A stretch of DNA of 64,000 nt from Thiothrix sp. UBA5583 (lineage in GTDB: Bacteria; Pseudomonadota; Gammaproteobacteria; Thiotrichales; Thiotrichaceae), in assembly GCA_002425225.1 (NCBI GenBank), contig DILV01000023.1:62001-126000 (forward strand), read 5' to 3'. Of this stretch, positions 60,994-64,000 are shown piece after piece. Position 1 is the stretch's first letter, and every line of letters starts with the position of its first letter. The translations under genes were made by a program, and so were the position numbers. The notes below the pieces were generated by a model, which did no database searches, had not been told where the DNA came from, and saw only the letters and a program-made list of their open reading frames with translations.

Positions 60994-61932
60994 TCATAGC
61001 CTGCGCAATTCCTTGGGCAAAACAAACGACACGTTTTCACTGATGCCGGAATCCTGCACCCGCACGTTAGCGCCCAGCGCCTGCAAATGGGTGATCACGC
61101 CATCCACCAGCACTTCCGGGGCAGAAGCTCCAGCAGTGACGCCGATCTGCTGTTTGCCTGTCAGCCATTCAGCGCGGATGTCTTCCGCACCGTCGATCAG
61201 ATAGGCGGGCGTACCGCGTTTTTCAGCAATTTCGCGCAAACGGTTGGAATTGGAACTATTGGGGGAACCGACCACCAGCACCAGATCGGATTCGTCTGCC
61301 AACCGTTTCAGGGCATCCTGCCGGTTCTGGGTGGCGTAACAGATGTCATCCTTTTTCGGCCCGACAATCGAGGGGAAACGCTGGCGCAAAGCGTCAATCA
61401 CGATGGAGGCATCATCTACCGACAAGGTGGTTTGGGTAACGAATGCCAGTTTTTCAGGATTGTACACATGCAGTGCCGCTACTTCGGCGGGGCAATCGAC
61501 CCGGTAGACCGCACCGCCAAACGAAGTGTCGTATTGCCCCATTGTGCCTTCCACTTCCGGGTGGTTTTTGTGCCCGATCAGGATGGTTTCACGCCCTTCA
61601 CGGCTATAACGGGTCACTTCGATATGGACTTTGGTCACCAGCGGGCAGGTAGCGTCGAACACTTTCAACCCGCGCCGCCTGGCTTCATCCTGCACCGCAC
61701 GGGAAACGCCGTGGGCACTGAAAATGACGGTGGCATCATCGGGAACTTCATCCAGTTCCTGGACAAAAACCGCGCCTTTTTCGCGCAGGTTGTTGACGAC
61801 AAAACGGTTGTGAACGACTTCGTGGCGCACGTATACCGGCGCACCGAGCACCTCCAGCGCCCGGTCAACGATTTCAATGGCACGGTCAACACCGGCACAA
61901 AAGCCGCGTGGATTGGCGAGAATGGCTTGCAT
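60994..61932 (-). CDS. ispH: 4-hydroxy-3-methylbut-2-enyl diphosphate reductase
   Basis: 312 residues. IspH makes the isoprenoid precursors IPP and DMAPP in the MEP pathway. The iron-sulfur cysteines lie in [22 protein letters not shown] and the segment [13 protein letters not shown]; the active-site Glu and Thr in TQTTLS and IGHKNHPE are visible. It forms a pair with the upstream FKBP gene, as in many proteobacteria. Confidence 0.97.
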   Translation of the reverse strand: MQAILANPRGFCAGVDRAIEIVDRALEVLGAPVYVRHEVVHNRFVVNNLREKGAVFVQELDEVPDDATVIFSAHGVSRAVQDEARRRGLKVFDATCPLVTKVHIEVTRYSREGRETILIGHKNHPEVEGTMGQYDTSFGGAVYRVDCPAEVAALHVYNPEKLAFVTQTTLSVDDASIVIDALRQRFPSIVGPKKDDICYATQNRQDALKRLADESDLVLVVGSPNSSNSNRLREIAEKRGTPAYLIDGAEDIRAEWLTGKQQIGVTAGASAPEVLVDGVITHLQALGANVRVQDSGISENVSFVLPKELRRL

Positions 61933-61991
61933 GGTGGTTGTCTTTTCTGGTGGTTAATCTGATAGGAGCAAGCGTACAGGCGGGCTGGGGG

Positions 61992-62426
61992 TTAGTCCAA
62001 TATCGCCAGAATCTCCAGTTCAAAGCTGATGTGCTGTCCAGCCAGCGGGTGGTTGAAATCCACTTCCACCTCATCAGCGCCGAGGCCAAGAATTTTGCCC
62101 GGAATTTCCTGCCCGGATGGCAAGGCGAAACTGATCACTTGCCCGACGGCGACATTCAGTTCAGGCGGAAACGTATCCCGCGCAAGCTGCTGGATGGCAT
62201 CCGGATCTGGCATCCCGAAGGCTTCGCTTGCCAGCAGTATCAGACGGGATTTTTCTCCTTCCGGCAAGCCGACTAGGGCACTTTCGACATTCGGATGCAT
62301 GTCACCGCACCCCAGTTGCAGGATGTCACCCTCCGGGTCTTCGCTGGTTTCCACCAATTGCCCGTCAGCAAGGAACAGTTTGTAACGCCAGCGGATGCGG
62401 CTGTTGGCCTGAATGGTTTTACTCAT
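61992..62426 (-). CDS. fkpB: FKBP-type peptidyl-prolyl isomerase (FkpB/SlpA)
   Basis: 144 residues of the SlyD/FkpB class: short FK506-binding domain with the insert-in-flap domain (YKLFLADGQLVETSEDPEGDILQLGCGDMHPNVE split by insert; VDFNHPLAGQHISFELEIL). It helps proline isomerisation and folding in the cytoplasm. The ispH gene follows after 59 bp. Confidence 0.93.
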   Translation of the reverse strand: MSKTIQANSRIRWRYKLFLADGQLVETSEDPEGDILQLGCGDMHPNVESALVGLPEGEKSRLILLASEAFGMPDPDAIQQLARDTFPPELNVAVGQVISFALPSGQEIPGKILGLGADEVEVDFNHPLAGQHISFELEILAILD

Positions 62427-62473
62427 GTTGGCAGAATTAATTGCGTGTAAAAACCATCAGGATAGCAGAGCTT

Positions 62474-62803
62474 TCAGGAAACTGGCACAAGCTCGTTGGT
62501 ATTGATGTAACAACTTGGGCGATGTCCCAGACGCGGGTAAACGTGCAGCCAGAATTGTCCCCCCTGACGCAATGTGCCCTCCTCCAGTGCCACCAGATCA
62601 ACCAGTTGCCCATTGTGCAACAGCGTTACAACCGGGGCAGCAGCATCCGGCAGGCGGTAACAGGACACCGTATCGCTGGCGGAACGGGTTTCATACACCG
62701 TGGCCACAATACGTGTAGGAGGCAGTTCCACCGTTGGCTGGGATGTTTCCTGTTTGCAGCCCCCCAGCACGGCAGCAGCGATCAAAAATCCACAATAATA
62801 CAT
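62474..62803 (-). CDS. Small unknown lipoprotein
   Basis: 109 residues from the ATG at 62803, which has GGGAG six bases upstream; the ATG at 62809 is too close to it. A signal with lipobox VLGGC is followed by a Pro/Thr-rich spacer and an SH3-like segment (ATVYETRSASDTVSCYRLPD, LHNGQLVDLVALEEG, WLHVYPRLG). Two cysteines beyond the lipidated one may form a disulfide. Role unknown. Confidence 0.65.
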   Translation of the reverse strand: MYYCGFLIAAAVLGGCKQETSQPTVELPPTRIVATVYETRSASDTVSCYRLPDAAAPVVTLLHNGQLVDLVALEEGTLRQGGQFWLHVYPRLGHRPSCYINTNELVPVS

Positions 62804-62928
62804 ATTCATCTCCCGGAGATTCCTTTTTTCCGGCATTAACCCTTTGTGGATTAAACGCATGAACTATTGAAACAGCTACCTAATCCCGCTTTAATGGTGC
62901 GTTTTTCAGGATTTAGGGAGCAAAAGGC

Positions 62929-64000
62929 ATGAAAGTTCTGGTGGTAGGCGGTGGCGGGCGTGAACACGCACTGGCATGGAAAATTGCGCAATCCGGGCGC
63001 GTGAGTGAAGTTCTGGTGGCTCCCGGCAATGCCGGTACGGCGTTGGAACCCAACATGCGCAACCTGCCGATTGCCGCTGAGGATGTGGATGCCTTGGCAA
63101 CCTATGCCAAGGAACACGCAGTTGACCTGACGGTGGTTGGCCCGGAAGCGCCCTTGTCCAGAGGGATCGTCGACAAATTCCGCGCAGCAGGCTTGCGCTG
63201 CTTTGGCCCGACCCAGCAGGCGGCACAACTGGAGTCATCCAAAGCATTTGCCAAGGATTTTCTGGCACGCCACCACATCGCCACGGCGGAATACGCCAAT
63301 TTTACCGAAATCGAACCAGCGCTTGCCTACATCAAAGCCAAGGGTGCGCCGATTGTGGTCAAGGCTGACGGGCTGGCGGCTGGCAAAGGTGTCATCCTTG
63401 CCCAGACTGAGGAAGAAGCCATTGCCGCAGTGCAGGACATGCTGGCAGGCAATGCCTTCGGTGCTGCTGGCAGCCGGGTGGTCATTGAGGAATTTCTGGT
63501 GGGTGAAGAAGCCAGTTTCATCGTGATGGTGGATGGCGAGCATGTGCTGGCAATGGCGAGTTCACAAGATCACAAAGCACGCGACAACGGCGACAAGGGG
63601 CCGAATACCGGCGGCATGGGAGCGTATTCCCCGGCCCCGGTCGTAACACCCGCCATGCACGAGCGCATCATGCAGGAAGTCATTTATCCCACGGTGCGCG
63701 GTATGGCAGCCGATGGCATCCCTTACACCGGTTTCCTGTACGCAGGCGTGATGATCACCCCTGATGGTTTGCCGAAAGTGCTGGAATTCAACTGCCGCTT
63801 TGGCGACCCGGAAACCCAGCCCATCATGGTGCGCCTGCAATCCGATTTCGTCGGTCTGCTGGAAGCCGCACTGGATGAGCGCCTGGACAAGGTTTCAGCC
63901 GAATGGGACAGCCGTGCGTCTTTGGGCGTGGTACTGGCAGCGGGCGGCTACCCTGATGCTTACCGCAAAGGGGATGTCATCAGCGGGTTGGAGCAGGCGG
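62929..64000 (+). CDS. purD: Phosphoribosylamine-glycine ligase, 5' part
   Basis: The gene runs off the right edge; 357 codons are present of about 425. PurD (GAR synthetase) catalyses the second step of purine synthesis. VLVVGGGGREHALAWK opens the protein, followed by ATP-grasp segments APIVVKADGLAAGKGV, DHKARDNGDKGPNTGGMGAYSP and EFNCRFGDPETQ. ATG 62929 follows AGGGAG. The visible part is intact. Confidence 0.97.
   Translation, partial: MKVLVVGGGGREHALAWKIAQSGRVSEVLVAPGNAGTALEPNMRNLPIAAEDVDALATYAKEHAVDLTVVGPEAPLSRGIVDKFRAAGLRCFGPTQQAAQLESSKAFAKDFLARHHIATAEYANFTEIEPALAYIKAKGAPIVVKADGLAAGKGVILAQTEEEAIAAVQDMLAGNAFGAAGSRVVIEEFLVGEEASFIVMVDGEHVLAMASSQDHKARDNGDKGPNTGGMGAYSPAPVVTPAMHERIMQEVIYPTVRGMAADGIPYTGFLYAGVMITPDGLPKVLEFNCRFGDPETQPIMVRLQSDFVGLLEAALDERLDKVSAEWDSRASLGVVLAAGGYPDAYRKGDVISGLEQA

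Noticed and set aside
1-64000. tRNA, rRNA, CRISPR arrays or insertion sequences
   Set aside because: I saw no cloverleaf, no rRNA segment, no regular spacer-repeat array and no transposase; the 11-bp repeats are too short and are tied to promoters.

Overview
The window is about 64 kb of a Gram-negative chromosome, most likely a gammaproteobacterium. The right edge carries gammaproteobacterial housekeeping genes (amiB/C, tsaE, nnr, ispH, fkpB, purD). The centre has the quinoprotein-associated families seen in Pseudomonas-like and sulfur-oxidising gammaproteobacteria. I cannot fix the genus from sequence alone; a Thiothrix-like organism is a guess.

Layout. 1-2.8 kb: end of an rRNA-methyltransferase-like gene, a PPK2 polyphosphate kinase and an unknown lipoprotein. 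2.8-8.6 kb: molybdenum/tungsten cofactor genes (moaA, a mobA-mobB fusion, a tungstate-type ABC transporter tupABC, moeA). 8.6-16.7 kb: a GAF/winged-helix regulator divergent from a tungsten aldehyde:ferredoxin-oxidoreductase operon (aorABC, a MoaD-like protein, a small unknown), then moeB-darT-darG on the minus strand. 16.8-25.7 kb: NAD aldehyde dehydrogenase, truncated SelO, a second GAF/winged-helix regulator, a porin and pqqABCDE. 25.8-30 kb: repair and degenerate defence genes (alkB, Fic-like, broken PUA/EVE-HNH gene, methylase remnant, DUF4143 ATPase). 30.2-46.2 kb: a PedH/ExaA-like PQQ alcohol dehydrogenase with a lanthanide-type Asp, its cytochrome c, the quinoprotein-associated accessory set, ABC transporters and a diheme cytochrome, interrupted by a DUF4143 ATPase and an RHH-GNAT toxin-antitoxin pair. 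46.3-50.7 kb: S33 peptidase, methylglyoxal synthase and a NosP-like FIST protein with a hybrid kinase. 50.9-57.5 kb: a very large triheme lipoprotein, an outer-membrane barrel, a DUF1461 membrane protein and a FemAB-like acyltransferase. 57.5-64 kb: housekeeping genes.

How it works together. Alcohols would enter through the porin and be oxidised in the periplasm by the PQQ/lanthanide dehydrogenase, with electrons going to c-type cytochromes. Aldehydes would be removed by the NAD aldehyde dehydrogenase and by the tungsten AOR. PQQ synthesis, tungstate uptake and cofactor insertion are encoded alongside.

The strongest unexpected signal is a shared promoter element. Direct repeats CCAACC-n5-CCAACC (11-bp period) lie about 10 bp upstream of a TAnnnT -10 box in front of tupA, aorA, the aldehyde dehydrogenase (twice), the porin (four repeats), pqqA, pqqC, the alcohol dehydrogenase, the diheme cytochrome, the beta-propeller gene and a candidate small RNA. 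In the opposite orientation, with a constant 23-bp spacing to the -10 box, it precedes moeB-darTG, the ABC-2 permease and the NitT/TauT-type transporter. The 11-bp repeat geometry suits OmpR/SARP-type winged helices, which is what the two GAF regulators appear to carry. I propose a lanthanide/PQQ plus tungsten aldehyde-oxidation regulon, possibly with an RNA arm (candidate sRNA at 46203-46279).
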